DNA from: Zygnema circumcarinatum
Taxonomy: Eukaryota; Streptophyta; Zygnematophyceae; Zygnematales; Zygnemataceae
Direction: 5' to 3'
Length of the DNA: 64,000 nt
Assembly: GCA_037447605.1 (NCBI GenBank)
Contig: CM074822.1
Span: forward strand, 145,374 to 209,373
Shown here: in pieces, positions 1 to 17,509 of the stretch
Numbering within the stretch: position 1 is the first letter of the stretch
How the letters are laid out: each line of letters starts with the position of its first letter
The notes under the pieces: model-generated
Databases searched by the model: none
What the model saw: the letters and a program-made list of their open reading frames with translations, nothing else
What the model was told of the DNA's origin: nothing
Position numbers and translations under genes: made by a program

Positions 1-484
1 TGTGAGCTCTTTGGCTTCCTGGCTGCCCTTTTCTTAGAAACACTGGCAGTTGTTGCTCTAGGGGAAAACAAGGAAAACTAAGAGTATCGTTGCTGGATAA
101 TTTTGAACTCTGTGACTACTAATGCACATTTTTAATTTCATGTCTAGTTGTAGTGAGATTCCGGTTAATCTGAACATAATCTGTTAATCTGAAGCCTGAA
201 CTTTTTCTCAATTATTGGAGCTATAATTCATCAGTGTAACTTGCATCAGTTATAGCGCTATGGTGACTTGCTATTCAAACACCTTGTAAGCAGCTTTATC
301 TCTCGTATATCTGCCTTCTGAGAACATGCGGTAGTCTGAATTCTGCGTCTCAATACTTGTTGGTTTGGAAGTCGCCTTTGTGCAATCTTGCGGCACAGTG
401 TCTAGAAAAGTCTCTGGTTCCAGATTTGCTTGCATGGAAATTAGTGAAGGACACTGACGTGATTGCTTTATTATCTGCTTGCAG
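1..484. other. Upstream intronic or flanking sequence of the SUMT gene
   Basis: No exon is recognisable here. The family's N-terminal glycine-rich SAM-binding stretch should precede the first visible exon, but I find it in no frame, so it probably lies left of the window. The stretch ends in a usable acceptor (cag at 482-484). Confidence 0.5.
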
Positions 485-2800
485 TGAAGGCGTACAGGTT
501 GCTCCAAAGTGCAGATTTTGTTCTGTATGACCGGCTTGTAGCTACTGATATTTTAGATATGATTCATCCTGGAGCGCGGTTGCTCTATGTTGGAAAAACT
601 GCAGGATACCACAGTCGGACGCAGGTATGTACTGATCAGCAAAGCTCGTGAGGCGTGTCAACTTGTGGGCAGGAAATTCAGAAGTTTTTTCGTAACGGAG
701 AACACACGTGTTGAGCCATTTAGAGCCCTTCTTTGACTGCTTTCGTCACAATAGAGAATTTCTACTCGGCATTTCATGTGTAGTAATCGTTACTTGTCCT
801 TGTAACGAGTCTCTGCTAATCGGACGGGCAGAAGAAATAACTTGCATTGATCTGACTATGGCGATGCCATCAATTTTACATGGGCGAAACAACAAGGGCA
901 ATCAAGGGGAACCGGTCACAAAGGACTTCAGGACAATAAGACGGGGACAATAGAAAGGGTAGGCTCTGACAGGTGTCTGTGGGTTGCTGGAATTTCGGGA
1001 ATTCAGGAAGAAATACATGAGCTGCTATTAGCATTCGCTGAGGCTGGGTCGACTGTGGTGCGCCTCAAAGGGGGTGATCCACTGGTAAGGCTGGCTTTGA
1101 AAAAGCTGAATTTGGTTGGTTCGTTAGCATTTCCTCATTTTGCTGGCCATTACATTTACTTCAGACTACTAAACTCCAAACGTTGCAGCTTTGATTACAA
1201 GACATGCATTCGCAATTTTTTCACGATAAAGCTTCGAACGGTCGTGCTGCTCTTTAAGTCCACGGGAAACGCTACTTGCAATTTCTATTGTTGCGTCAAT
1301 GAGCTGTGAAGCACATGATAGATGACAGACTGACAGGCGTGCCTGAGGGTACAGGTATTTGGAAGAGGTGGAGAAGAAATGGATTTTCTTCAAGAGAGGG
1401 GCATCAAAGTCGATGTTGTTCCAGGTGGGGGGGCAGCACAGTCCTGAATGATCATGCTCAACTCGCTTGACCTCCCTCCTCTAGCTACTTTCGTATTGCA
1501 GGATCACTCTATTTTTTCATTGGAACTGTCAGAACTTTTAGCTCACCAAATTTTTGCCAATGAAATTTTTAGTAAGCATGACGAGAAAGGGAAAGTAGAG
1601 GGTAAATGGATGGGGGAGGGAGAGATTCTCACTTTCAGGAACTTGTTTCCATTTCATTTTAGTAGTGCAATTTCACTTAACAAGTTAGAGGATGATTCTT
1701 TCTTTTCAGGTATCACGGCTGCCTCTGGGATTGCAGCCGAGTTAGGCATTCCCTTAACGCACCGGGGAGTGGCAAATAGGTGAGCAAAGCATGCCTCCAG
1801 TAAGCCGATTTCTTGAAAACTTTGGAAATAGCAGTGCAAGGAGTTGGAGAGGGGTACATGTGCTGGAAAATGAACGAATTACCACTTTGGGAACAGTTGA
1901 CGGGAAAAATCGTAGACAAATGCTGAAATCTTATAGGAAGCAGAGCTGTAGGTGCCCTCTTGATTCATCAACGACATTACCATTGAAATGGCCATTTTGA
2001 CCTATCCACCTCACTTTTAGTCCTTTTCTTGACCCAGTCACCTCTGTTTCCTAAACTGTTCCTTTTTTTGGTTTGCAGTGTTCGGTTTTTAACTGGTCAT
2101 TCTCGCAAAGGTGGTGAAGACCCTCTATATGTGATGGAATCTGCTGCTGATCCTGACTCGACCCTCGTCATCTACATGGGCCTTGCCACCCTCCCCGGCA
2201 TGGCCCAAAAGTTGATTGCTAATGGCCTGCCAGCATCTACACCGGCAGTTGCAGTCGAGAGGGGGACTACACCCAGTCAGCGTACGGTAAGCTAAGGGAA
2301 GCTCATGCATTGCTGCGACTTTCAATGCTCCATGTTTGGGAGACACTACTTGTTTCCAATCACGAAACGGTTGTTGGATAGGAGACATATGGTAGATGCG
2401 AAGAAGAAGAAGAAGAAGAAGAAGTCGTAGCTGACATAGGAATTGGGCTCAATGTATGACCCCTCTGACCCAGTAAGGGTTTGTCACATGCCTGCAGGTT
2501 TTCGCTCAACTGAAGGATCTGCCAAAAGCAGTTGAAGCTGCCCAACTTGTATCACCGACTCTCATTTTGGTCGGCCAAGTTGTGGCCCTATCCCACCTGT
2601 GGCCCAGGAGCACTGCAGCAGCCGACGACCAATCAGAATGTTCCACTTTGGCTCCCTCTGAAGTGGAGACAACACCGGGAGTCGGCCCTTCACAGTCTGT
2701 CATAAGGAAAGGCGGGGGGGAGCCAAGAAACAGAACGTTGAGAGGGGCAGATCCCTCTCTGCCTAGCCAGCGCAGCAGTTCAGAGGTCCGTCCCTTGTAG
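485..2800 (+). CDS. UPM1: Uroporphyrinogen-III C-methyltransferase (SUMT), 5' partial
   Basis: Enzyme that methylates uroporphyrinogen III at C2 and C7 with S-adenosylmethionine to give precorrin-2, the entry to siroheme for nitrite and sulfite reductases; plastid in plants. Exons by splice sites and family match: 485-624, 1007-1084, 1355-1424, 1710-1779, 2079-2286, 2498-2800; phases close. Visible family blocks in order: LLQSADFVLYDRLV, then VRLKGGDPL, FGRGGEE, DVVPGITAASG, GIPLTHRGVA, FLTGH, LVIYMG, VAVERGTTPSQRT and the C-terminal ILVGQVVALS. The start codon and glycine-rich N-terminus are outside the window. About 50 residues follow the usual end (VVALS) before TAG at 2798-2800; this tail is low in recognisable features and rich in Ser and Arg. 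A copy of a dispersed repeat sits in the first visible intron. Confidence 0.93.
823..955 (+). repeat. Dispersed ~130-bp repeat, copy 1 (most decayed)
   Basis: Lies in an intron of the SUMT gene. It shares the block around ATGGCGATGCCATCAA and CAAAGGAC with copies at about 5866, 46741 and 62435. Compared with the others it has lost about 10 bases in the middle, which breaks the frame kept in the other copies. Confidence 0.75.
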
Positions 2801-3627
2801 AGGTGTATTGCAAAGTTGCTAAACCCGTAATTACATAGCGGCGGGTTTTAAGTTTCACTTTAACGGCTCTGGCTTTGTGCGTTCGCTCACGCGCGTTGAG
2901 GAGGGTGCCGGAGCCTTCACTTTTGGCACGAGGCAAGCTAAGGGTACAATCCTTTGCTGCGACGTGGCCATTCATTCCACTCCAATTCTTTCTTCGGGTC
3001 CGAGGATTTTCCAATCAAGTTCTACGACAATGCAAATCCGCAAAGTAGAGGACCACGTGAATAAGCAAGCCTACATGGGGATGACCTGAAAGGGAAGTTA
3101 CTGGGAGCGAATGCTCATTGCAGTCGTATTGACTGCTTTTTTTTTTCTTTCTGCAGGGCGATGTTTAGAAGGCTCTGCTGCTGCAGTCCTTATGTTGATT
3201 ACCTGAATAAATGTATGTGTGGAAAATGTATTGGGGTTGTAGGGTTTAAGGTATGTAGAGGTTCTAGGGTGTAGACCGAAAGCCCTGGAAATAAATGTTA
3301 TCATTCATTGTCGGAATAAATTGAAATATGCGTCACATGCATTGGTTGTGTCGGCGTTGTCTCTGTTGTGTGAGGGCCTTATCCGCGTATGCCCACTCGC
3401 CCATCTGTCCGCCTTTCATTCTGTCCCTCTGTTTGCTTGTCTGTCTGTCGATCTGCTCTCAAATTTTAGTTGTGAACAATAAACCAAAGCATCATGTATC
3501 ATCAGCTGCACATTGTCTCAGATTGTCAAAAGGTACTACAAGCATACGGAGCATGATCGCGTGGCTGTTACTTCAGGACGAGTGGTCGTACAGTGGAAGG
3601 AAAAAAGAAGCTGGTATGTGGTATATC
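2801..3627. other. Convergent 3' spacer between SUMT and MRS2
   Basis: No gene seen. The two flanking genes converge on it, so it should hold both 3' UTRs and poly(A) sites. Short open frames here match nothing and lack splice logic. Confidence 0.6.
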
Positions 3628-5761
3628 TCAGAGACTGAGCATGTGCGCCCATCTCAAATAGAGGCGGAAAACTAAATACAACAAAAGGCAGAGCCCAGAA
3701 ACTGTGGACACAAACACCACAAAGGTTTTCTCTGGGGGCTGATCATACATCCAGTTGTGAAGGTTCATTCCGCAGGAGCTGATGAAAACCAGACCCACAG
3801 TGAGAGTGCAGTTGGCAGAGCTCAGGTGCAGACGGAACTGAATCAGTTGGTTTCGACGCCGATCCAGCTCAATATTTACATAGTCTTCCGTGTCGTCAAT
3901 GTTCTCCCGTAACTGCATCATAGAGCTCCCACCTGGTTAATGAAGGGAAGCAAAATTTCGAAACTGGAGAAAGCATGGTCGTTTCACCCACTTCCCAGAG
4001 ATTGATGAACAACAACACACACACAGATTGAGCACACACGAGATTAAGGAGCTGACGGCCTACCATGTTTAACTTGTTCAGTGTTCCGTCCACCTGCATG
4101 AAGTACGCTTCCAGAAGCATCTCAAGCTCCACCACATCTAACGAGTCCCCGGGCTCACTCATGTTCAACTCTAAGCTGCCTTGTCTTAAAACTCTTCCTT
4201 TCCCAGCTGCGGAACTAACTGTAGGAGAGTCAGGAACTCTTAATGACATAAGTCGATGGCGAGTCAAGTACAAATCAGACATGTCATTGTCGTCATCTAA
4301 TAGCTGCTCCAATTCCTCTCGAACCTGTGTAGCACAAAGAAACAACAGCTTCTCATAGGGTGGCGAGAACCAATGTCGGTCCAGCATCATTCGTAAGAAA
4401 GTCTCCATTCTTCATTAGAGTACGTGCAAAAGTGACCTAGAAGATAATGTAGAAACTTCACTTTTGCAATCTTGAATCTTGAAATTCAGCAGTGGGCTCA
4501 TTTTGCATATCGCAATCGTATAAAAAATAAAACCGTCACAAAGACCAACTCTGGCCATCGACCTGGTTGGAACTGTCCAAGGCCCAACAATCAAAACACT
4601 GTGTACAAGGTCAAAGTTTCAACAGATCAACGCACCTTCTGTACTCTTGCTGTGAGACGTGTCATGCGACTCTTCACGTCACGAACTTCCTCCAGGCTTT
4701 CTGTGCTCACTCCTCTCCGCAGCTCTTCCAAAACTGGCAATGTGTGCTGCTCCAAAGTCTGAGTGCTGGCATCAAGATGGTGCAGGACTGTTTCCAAAAT
4801 AAGTTCCAAAACTCGGAATTCAAACGGCAGCATGTCCGGCTCGTCCACACGTGTCGGAGTGTTCATTCTCTCTGCCCCAGTACTAACCAAGGCGCTAATC
4901 TTTCTTGAATCTTCTACTTCTTCTCCAGCTTGTCCCATCAATTTCTCCTTCAAGGCTTCCGAACTCGGCGAAGAAATCATAGGTTGAACTAAGGGATTTT
5001 CCAAAAAAGCAGTATCAAAACTGAAGTATTGTCTGGGAGCTGGACTTCTTGTCAAAGTACTTGCGGAGATACCGTGACATTGCAGCATGTTTTGCAGCTT
5101 GTTCACGAATTGACAAACAGCTTGATCACTAGGGTTAAGTACAAGGACCTCCTCCGCAGTGACAATAGCCTTTATGTGTTCCAAGTTCACCAGCATTGCA
5201 CGCTCCCTTGCTGCCCTTCTCCGACAGAAACATCCATCCATACTTGCAATTATCAGCTCCAGCACATGTTTGTCAATTTGTCACCTGCTTTGCACTTTTC
5301 GAGTATGCAAACACTTGAAACAACACGAGAAAGAGAGTCGCAAACGCCCAAAATTTGAGCCGCTGACCGATACAAATTGTTTATGAATGATACGCAGGAC
5401 AACCGCATGAAAATGAAAATGGACATGTTTGCGATTAACAAGATTTCACGAAGGATGCGAGCATCTAACACACTCGGTTGCTCTGAAAGGAGAATTGTCA
5501 GGAAATGAGGAGAAGTGATATGAGTGGGCAAAAGGGCTGACCTAGAATTGCAGCAGACGCTGAAAAGAGAGGGCCGAGCACTCTCAAGTCGCGAGCAGGA
5601 ATGGCCGTTATCCGCATGATGTCGCGCTTCTCGAGCTCGGCAATCTCGCAGCCGCCGCGAATGTCTGCAGTCAGCCATGTCCGCCCGGTTCCCTTCTTCT
5701 TCTTTGCCTTCTTCTGAGTCAGCGCGACCTCCAGCAACCCTCCTTCAACAGCCATGGCCAT
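3628..5761 (-). CDS. MRS2: MRS2/CorA-type magnesium transporter
   Basis: Membrane Mg2+ channel of the CorA superfamily, pentameric, with a large N-terminal domain and two C-terminal membrane spans. Four exons on the minus strand: 5542-5761, 4636-5210, 4064-4324, 3628-3912; phases close to 446 residues, close to plant MRS2 proteins. Seen: the block IPARDLRVLGPLFSASAAIL, then NLEHIKAIVTAEEVLVLN, a long helical region, LEMLLEAYFMQVDGTLNKL, IDDTEDYVNIELDRRRNQL, and the signature GMN at the end of the first span, followed by a second hydrophobic span. The residue before GMN is Cys, where plant members usually have an aromatic. Start chosen at the first in-frame ATG of exon 1 (5759-5761); an upstream exon joined at the cag near 5803 is possible. 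Which membrane it serves cannot be told. Confidence 0.93.
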
Positions 5762-5865
5762 GGCTGCTGCAGATGGCACGGCACCTGCATCAAGGAAATT
5801 CTGCAAACATATTATAGTTTAATGGGGCGAGATGTGCGCATTGACTGCATTGACGCGCGCGAGCT

Positions 5866-6000
5866 GTGAAGGGAAGTGGCACTGATCTCACGATGGCGAG
5901 GATGCCATCAAATGTACATGGCCAAACTCTGCATCATGGGGAACCACGAAGAGGAACTGGGCGCAAAGGACCTCAGGGGACCTAAGAAAACTTTGAGAGT
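5866..6000 (+). repeat. Dispersed ~130-bp repeat, copy 2
   Basis: Just upstream of the MRS2 gene and in the opposite sense to it. Begins near GGCACTGATCTCACGATGGC and runs through CGCAAAGGACCT. Its insertions relative to copies 3 and 4 are multiples of three, so both overlapping frames (MARMPSNVHG... and MALISRWRG...) stay open. Confidence 0.85.
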
Positions 6001-6323
6001 ACCTTCACATAGTTTTGGACAAATGAAGGCCCTCAAGTTTTGTGTCTGGTACAAAAGGGCGCATGTCTGGTCATGGTATGGAGCATTGGAATGGTTCCCA
6101 ACCATTGGGTTCAATTATTGCCAGCCATTGCCAATGAGTTGACGACCAACCAAAAGCAACTCAGCCAATCCCAATTCACGTGTACATATGCCACAGTTAC
6201 GCTGCAATCTGGCCTGCTCTGAGCGTTTTACGCTTCCTCTGAACTTGAACTGTAGCATGGAGGGGGGAGGTCGTCCTGTCGTGTACGGATAGACCGTACG
6301 TTCGTACGCTCCCGCCGCCGCCT

Positions 6324-7058
6324 GCCTCATTGGAAAATTCTAGTCTCACACCTTTTTTGTCTACACACAGACCTTTTTTCGCCGGGCAGAATTTAAAATA
6401 GACAAAAAAGGATTAATAACTGAAAATGCTTTTTTCAGACCTTTTTGGAATCGATACACACCTTTTTCCGTCGGGCTGATTTTACCCCTATTTTTTTTTT
6501 ATTCAGAGAAAAAAATATCGGCCTGCCCGAATCCGGTCGGAGTCGAAGATCCGTCCGCCACGAGATCGTTCTCGAGTGGCCGTCATTCACACGTGCAATG
6601 AAGTTCTGCCGTCGATTCTCGCGCAGATCGCACCACAGGAAATCGCCGTTCGATCGGCAGACCGGGCTCGGTCCCAGCGAATGGCACACGCCCACGTGTC
6701 CCACCCAAGGGCATAAAGGTCCCTACAAAATTCGTACGGTTAAAGCTTCTAGGAAAGTCGAAATACCGTACATTGAGAGCCTAAACCAATCACAGTGTGC
6801 CACGTCATATAGTTATTATTGGTGGTCATATGGCGGACCGATCTTCCGCTCCGAGCGGATTTGGGCAGGCGTCTCTGAAAATAAAAAAATAAGGGGTAAA
6901 ATCAGCCCGACGAAAAAAGGTGTGTATCGATTCCAAAAAGGTGTGAAAAAAGCATTTTCGGTTATTAATCCTTTTTTGTCTATTTTAAAATGTGCCCGGT
7001 GAAAAAAGGTCTGTGCGTAGACAAAAAAGATGTGAGAATAAGAATTTTCCGCCTCATT
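6324..7058. mobile_element. 719-bp terminal-inverted-repeat element with 8-bp target duplication
   Basis: Element at 6332-7050. It starts GGAAAATTCT and ends AGAATTTTCC; the inverted arms run about 200 bp each with moderate divergence (for example the block GACCTTTTTTCGCCGGGC near 6371 and its complement near 6990). GCCTCATT stands directly on both sides (6324-6331 and 7051-7058). A neighbouring duplicated stretch at about 7130-7200 carries the same flanks without the element. There is no transposase; it is a non-autonomous foldback/MITE-like copy. An 8-bp duplication is typical of the hAT superfamily, so that assignment is inference. A relative lies at 61168-61987. Confidence 0.93.
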
Positions 7059-7200
7059 AAGTGCCGTACGGTACCTTTGGACCATTGCCTGTACAGTACT
7101 GTACTTCCCTCCTGTCGTGTACTGTACTTTATGGATGTTCGTACGTTCGTACTCTCCCGCTGCCGCCTGCCTCATTAAGTGCCGTACGGCACCTTTGGAC
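7059..7200 (+). repeat. Local duplication holding the empty insertion site
   Basis: The sequence flanking the TIR element (GTTCGTACG, CCGCCTGCCTCATT, AAGTGCCGTACGG, ACCTTTGGAC) recurs uninterrupted at about 7130-7200. GTAC-rich words between the copies (CTGTACAGTACTGTAC) form small palindromes. Confidence 0.85.
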
Positions 7201-8198
7201 ATTCCCCTGTACTTCTGCTCCGCTGCTTCTTCTTCTGATTCTGCTTCTGGCCGCCGTACAGGACCGGCAGAGGAAAGGCCAATAACTGGCCGCCACGTTA
7301 CAAATTCTAATTGCCCTGCGTCGAAGTCAGGGGCAATTTTGAGAAAAGTGGGGTGTGCGCCTATGACCTTTTTCCTCAAAAAAAGGAAAATTCTCAACAT
7401 GTTCGGATGTACGGTCAGGAGAGGATATTATTCCCTTGCGCCTTTGGGAGACCGTACGGATCGAAAAGAACCTTTTTTGGGCCTCAGGAAAATCACTTTT
7501 TCCTGGCCAACCGACATTAAACGTGAAAATAATTTCTGGGCTGGTCAGATCTTGGCGACATGGCGGACACTTGGTGGACCGTTTCGTCGTTGACTAAGAC
7601 CAGCCAATGGCGTCTCACCGAATTTTTCCTCCCAATAATAATGCTGTACCAGAGGGCACCGCGAATAAAAAAAACTTCTAAAATATAACATTTCTAATCC
7701 AATATGTACGGCGGGAGAAATGTTCGTACAACAAATATCTGACATCGAGGTACTGCTGGTATTGCGGCGCGCGCCAGCTCAGCCGCAGTAGACGAGGCAG
7801 CAGCGTCCTCGGAGAGGTTACCTGGGCGTCCTCTCCCGTGGGACTGACGTCTCAGAGAGGCTACTTGAGCGTCCTCTGCGTGATACCGTCCCATTAGAAG
7901 CTATCCGCGCTTTATAGTAGAGACAAACATCCATCCATCCAGCAGACAGGAGAGCTGTCTGTCCTGAGGCGGACAGGACCAGGGACTTCTGATATCTTTG
8001 CAGCTGCATATGTATATGTATATGTATATGCCGCAGGAGCTGCAATATCAATATTAGTATTGCAGCGACAATATTGGAGTCTGTAAGCATCTGGGAGTTC
8101 TTAGAAAAGCGGATAGTATTGTTCGCTGGTAGAGCTGTTTGCTCTTCGGTTTGGAGTTTCAACAAGTAATTTGTTGGTGAGGGTAAAGGAAGGACGCC
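7201..8198. promoter_or_regulatory. Spacer and probable promoter/5' UTR of the PIRL gene
   Basis: No gene seen. Contains a short (TATATG)n run near 8010-8030. No clear core element can be named. Confidence 0.4.
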
Positions 8199-10883
8199 AT
8201 GGATGTGAAGGTGATTCTGGCAGAAACGCGGGAGAAACTGAAAGCACTGCCAAGTCGGCCTGCTCCAGATGCAGTTGAGAGGGCGCGGAGGTCGATAGCT
8301 GCCATAGACAAGAAGCTCGCGAGCAAGCTGGAAGTCTTTATGGCTGCAGCCGTCCCTGCTGGCGCCAATCCAGTGCAGGTCCAAGAGCTGCAGGTAACTG
8401 CCGTCGATCGTTACGAACTATTTATCGCAAGCAACTTGTCCTTTTCTGTTTTCTTTTTGTTCCTTCAGCTGCTGTTTTTCTCTGGCGTTGAGCGCATGTC
8501 GAAGAACCGTGTTTGTTTTCTTTTTTTGGGCGATTGTCTGCTTTGAGATGAGATTGTAATGCAGCATGTAGGCACTTCGAGTCAACGCTGCGGGAAGTGG
8601 TCATTTGTTACTGTTTTTTTTAGCGGAAGACTGAGCCTTGCGCTTTTAATTATTGTTTTAGCTGTAGTTACGGACGAAGCCAACTGCCGTTTGCATAGTC
8701 GGACTTTGCATGCTTTACATTCCTTCATGAAATGCTCGCGGCTAGCTTTTAGTGTTCTTATTCGAAACCTGAGCTGCCTTTTGCCTTGTAGGAAAGGAAG
8801 AAGGCAGCCGCCGTCCACGAAGCAGAGGCCGACAAGGGGAAGCATATTGCAGTTATCGACCTTGAAACTCAGTACAGGCACTTTGAGGACGTTATCCGTC
8901 GCGGGGAGCTTGCATCCATTGGCGGTGATGATACAAATGAGGCGGAGCTTTTAATCAAAGAAGAAATTGCGCGCAAGCTTGCTGATGATATCCAAGTTGT
9001 TATCAAGAATGAGGTCAAGGAGGTCGACTGGAGCTGCAGGGAGTTGGAATTTCTTCCCGAGACCTTCGGAAAAATGGTTTCTGTTACGTCTCTGGATGTT
9101 TCGAGAAACTTTCTGGAGGTAAATTGCTGAGCGTCCAAAAAGGCAATCATAACTGAGAGGATTTCTGTTTGAAAAAATTATCTACGTTGATCTCTTTGAA
9201 TGTATTCATGAGAGAAAGGTTTGCGTCTTACTTCATTGTGATTCAGAGCTTTGATTTTATAAAAAAAAACACCATGCCTACCATGACTGCTCCTTAACCT
9301 GCACCTGCTTCTTTGGCCCTCGTAGCGCAACACGTTCTTCCGTTGTGTACGAGTTAAGACATGCTGCGGACAGATGTCACATTCCATTGAAGAAGGATGC
9401 GATTCTGTCCTCGCAGTTCCAAAGATTCCTCTGTGTGATTGAAATAATCTGTCTGCCATTGATTGTTTTGTTTGATAAGTTGTGGGATTGGCCACACAGG
9501 TGTTGCCAGACGCCATTGCTGGTGTTGTACATCTTCAAGTGCTGGACCTCACCAGCAATCGTCTTCGTCGCTTACCAGATTCTATTGGCGCTCTGAGCCA
9601 GCTGCGACGACTAATTGTGGCCCGGAACAAGCTGTTTGAGTTGCCCCAGTCCATTTGCAACTGCAGGTAAAGGAGACATTATTCCGACAATTGGAAACCT
9701 AGCTTGCCTTCAAGTAGAACTTTTTTGAGTTGTAGAGTGGAAGTGGATGATTTTTGTTATTCCTCCCCTCTCTAGCACTTCGTATCTTGAGGGAAGAAGT
9801 TTGTTTTGAGCGGGTATTTGGAGAGGAGTTCGTCATTCAGTGTTTTGAAGAATGTTTTTATCTGAATAATCCACTAACCGAGGAAACATCAGAAACTCCA
9901 GTAAACGAATGGAAGTCTTCCTAGGCAGACTCGACTTAGAAGTCAACGATGATTCGAATTAGTGTATGCACGTACATTTGTGTTTGAAGTTTTGATAACT
10001 TTGGTCCCAAGATGTTGACGCAATGTGATTTCTGCCCCGAGCCAGTTATGAATAGCGAACCATGTCCGATATGATCCGTCTCTGTGAAGGAAGGCATTCA
10101 CTGATGTCCAGTGCGATGTGTGAGTCGTGGGAGCATTTAGGGTATTGACTAGCTTACTGTGTGCGTTGTTTCTTCAGACTGCTGGAGGAACTGGACCTGA
10201 CATTCAACGACCTGGAAACGCTTCCTGATCAGCTGGGCGAGTACCTTTCCAACCTGCGGCGCCTTGCTGTCGGCCTTAACAAGATTAAATACCTTCCGTC
10301 CACCATTACCAAGTTGACAGAACTCACCCACCTGGATGTGCACTTCAATCAGCTCCAGGCGTTGCCGTCTACTATTGATAACCTTTATAAATTGCAGGTT
10401 TTGAATGTTAGTGACAACTTCTCTGACCTTACGTCCATCCCTGCTTCGCTCGGCAACATCAGCACTCTGGTGGAACTCAATCTCAGCAATAACCAGATCC
10501 ACCATCTCCCAATCGAGATCGGCAGGCTGACAGGACTGAAGAAGCTTGAACTGCAGGGGAATCCTTGGAAAAACCCTCCCTTGGAGTTCCTGGTTGGCAA
10601 GGATCACGACTCCCTCATGCAATTTTTGCAGCAGCTCTACAAAACTGGTCCTAACCAGAAAGAGGATTCTCCGCTTGTGTCTTTCGCCAACTGGTTGAAC
10701 AGTGTCTTTTATGGAAGATTTGATTTTGGAGCTTGGCTGAACAGTATTGTCAGCGGTGTCCAGTTCCCACAGCTGCTGGGCCTTCCCCCACCGTCGCGAA
10801 GGTCTTCAGTGACTGAGTTGCGCTCTTTGGAAAACGTGAAGGACCATGATTTGGAAGGGGGTAGCGGTTCAACTCCCACTTAA
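8199..10883 (+). CDS. Plant intracellular Ras-group-related LRR protein (PIRL-like)
   Basis: Cytosolic leucine-rich-repeat scaffold of the SHOC2/PIRL type; members act in signalling, exact partner unknown. Four exons: 8199-8393, 8792-9118, 9500-9666, 10178-10883, phases closing to 464 residues. The first 130 residues are charged and helical (a long N-terminal region is normal in PIRLs). Then about ten LRRs from residue ~145 to ~370, with units such as LDVSRNFLEVLPDAIAGV, LDLTSNRLRRLPDSIGAL, LDLTFNDLETLPDQLG and LNLSNNQIHHLPIEIG, closing with LQGNPWKNPP. A ~90-residue tail follows the repeats. The start is the ATG that opens the only long in-frame exon 1. No membrane span, signal peptide or kinase domain is seen, which separates it from receptor kinases. 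Confidence 0.9.
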
Positions 10884-12123
10884 CTTCGAGAAGTTGAGAC
10901 GATGTTTCTGAAGAAAGGAACGAGGGCAGACAGAGAAGCCGAAGCCTTTGTTTCCAAAAGGTTGTCTTATGTTCTTCCAATACTCGAATGGAATGTTCTG
11001 GAGCTTGTACCAAAAACTATGTAGTGGGGTAGGGAGTACAGAGTGGAAGTCAGGTGAGTCTGCTCTGTTTTGTACGTGATGGTTGAACGCCAAATTAAAA
11101 ATGAATGCGATGTATGGGTGAGAAAGAAGGGAGGGACGCTCGGACGCTAGCCCTGTTAATAACGGGATGTATAAGGCTATCGACATAAGGCTGGCAGGGC
11201 AGTGCCATCCGCTTCCTTTGATGGCTTCGCACTTAGAGTAGGCAGGGGTGTAATTGGAGCCTATGGGCGGTTTTGGAGCAGGGTGCGGAGTTGGGCTAGT
11301 GGTGTCCAGTGTATATAGGAAGTTGGAGAGTACAGGAGAAGAGGGCTTGACCGCCTTGGGGTGGTTTCTCTTTCTAAATTGGGACTTGGACCTTCATTTC
11401 TTTTTGTAGTCGTATAAGACGATTACCTATCTGGGATTTATGGATACATGTCTTGTTTGTATTTCTGAACGTTGTTTTGACCTCGGATGGTTGGTTGATT
11501 GTTGGGTTGAACCTGTGTTTATTAGGAGTGGTCAGACATTGACCATGGCCAAATCAATTTAGTAAGCCTGTCGGGCGAATTAAGCATTGGCTAGGTACGC
11601 ATTTCGGTACGGTTGGGTTCGGCAGAGCCGCGGATCCCGACCCGGTATTCGTACACGAAGCTTTGACTTTTAGTATACTAATTTTGGGAATTTAGTACGG
11701 CCATGGTCAATGTCTGACCCCCCCTATTGAGCATGTGGCGGTTACACCTTCAGAAGGTCCGAACAATGGCAAACAACCTGATTGTCGCTATGAGCATAGA
11801 AAAAAATCAAGGTGGTGTGCTAAATGCTTGTGAAAATCCGCGCTTTCCTCTCACTCTCGTCCTGACGAAAATTGCAGACACTGAACTCCGCCTCTAACCT
11901 CGCAAACCGAAAGATAGTTTCTCATCGTAGACTGGGGTTGGCGGCGAGGACGTCATCGTACGTCATGAGGTTACAAACTTTCCCAATAACACATTTTTAA
12001 CTAAAACGTAATACATGTTCACCGTCGAACGGATTTCTAAATCTACGGACATAAATCGTTTTGTCTGGCAGGGCGGCCCCCTCTTTATCCACCAACGGAT
12101 GGCGGCGCCAAAGGTGGGAAGCC
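10884..12123. other. Intergenic spacer between PIRL and CRTISO
   Basis: 3' UTR of the PIRL gene, a 200-bp MITE (separate entry) and the presumed CRTISO promoter. Nothing else is recognisable. Confidence 0.6.
11523..11726. mobile_element. 200-bp MITE with TA flanks
   Basis: Inverted ends: the left arm from 11525 contains GGTCAGACATTGACCATGGC; the right arm ending at 11724 is its complement with small mismatches (about 26-bp arms). TA stands on both sides (11523-11524 and 11725-11726), as expected for Tc1/mariner-mobilised MITEs. No coding capacity. Confidence 0.8.

Positions 12124-17509
<5,386 letters not shown>

Noticed and set aside
6445-7002. 185-codon frame inside the TIR element as a transposase
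   Set aside because: It runs through the inverted arms and has a mirror frame on the other strand; no DDE/RNase H-like or BED pattern is visible.
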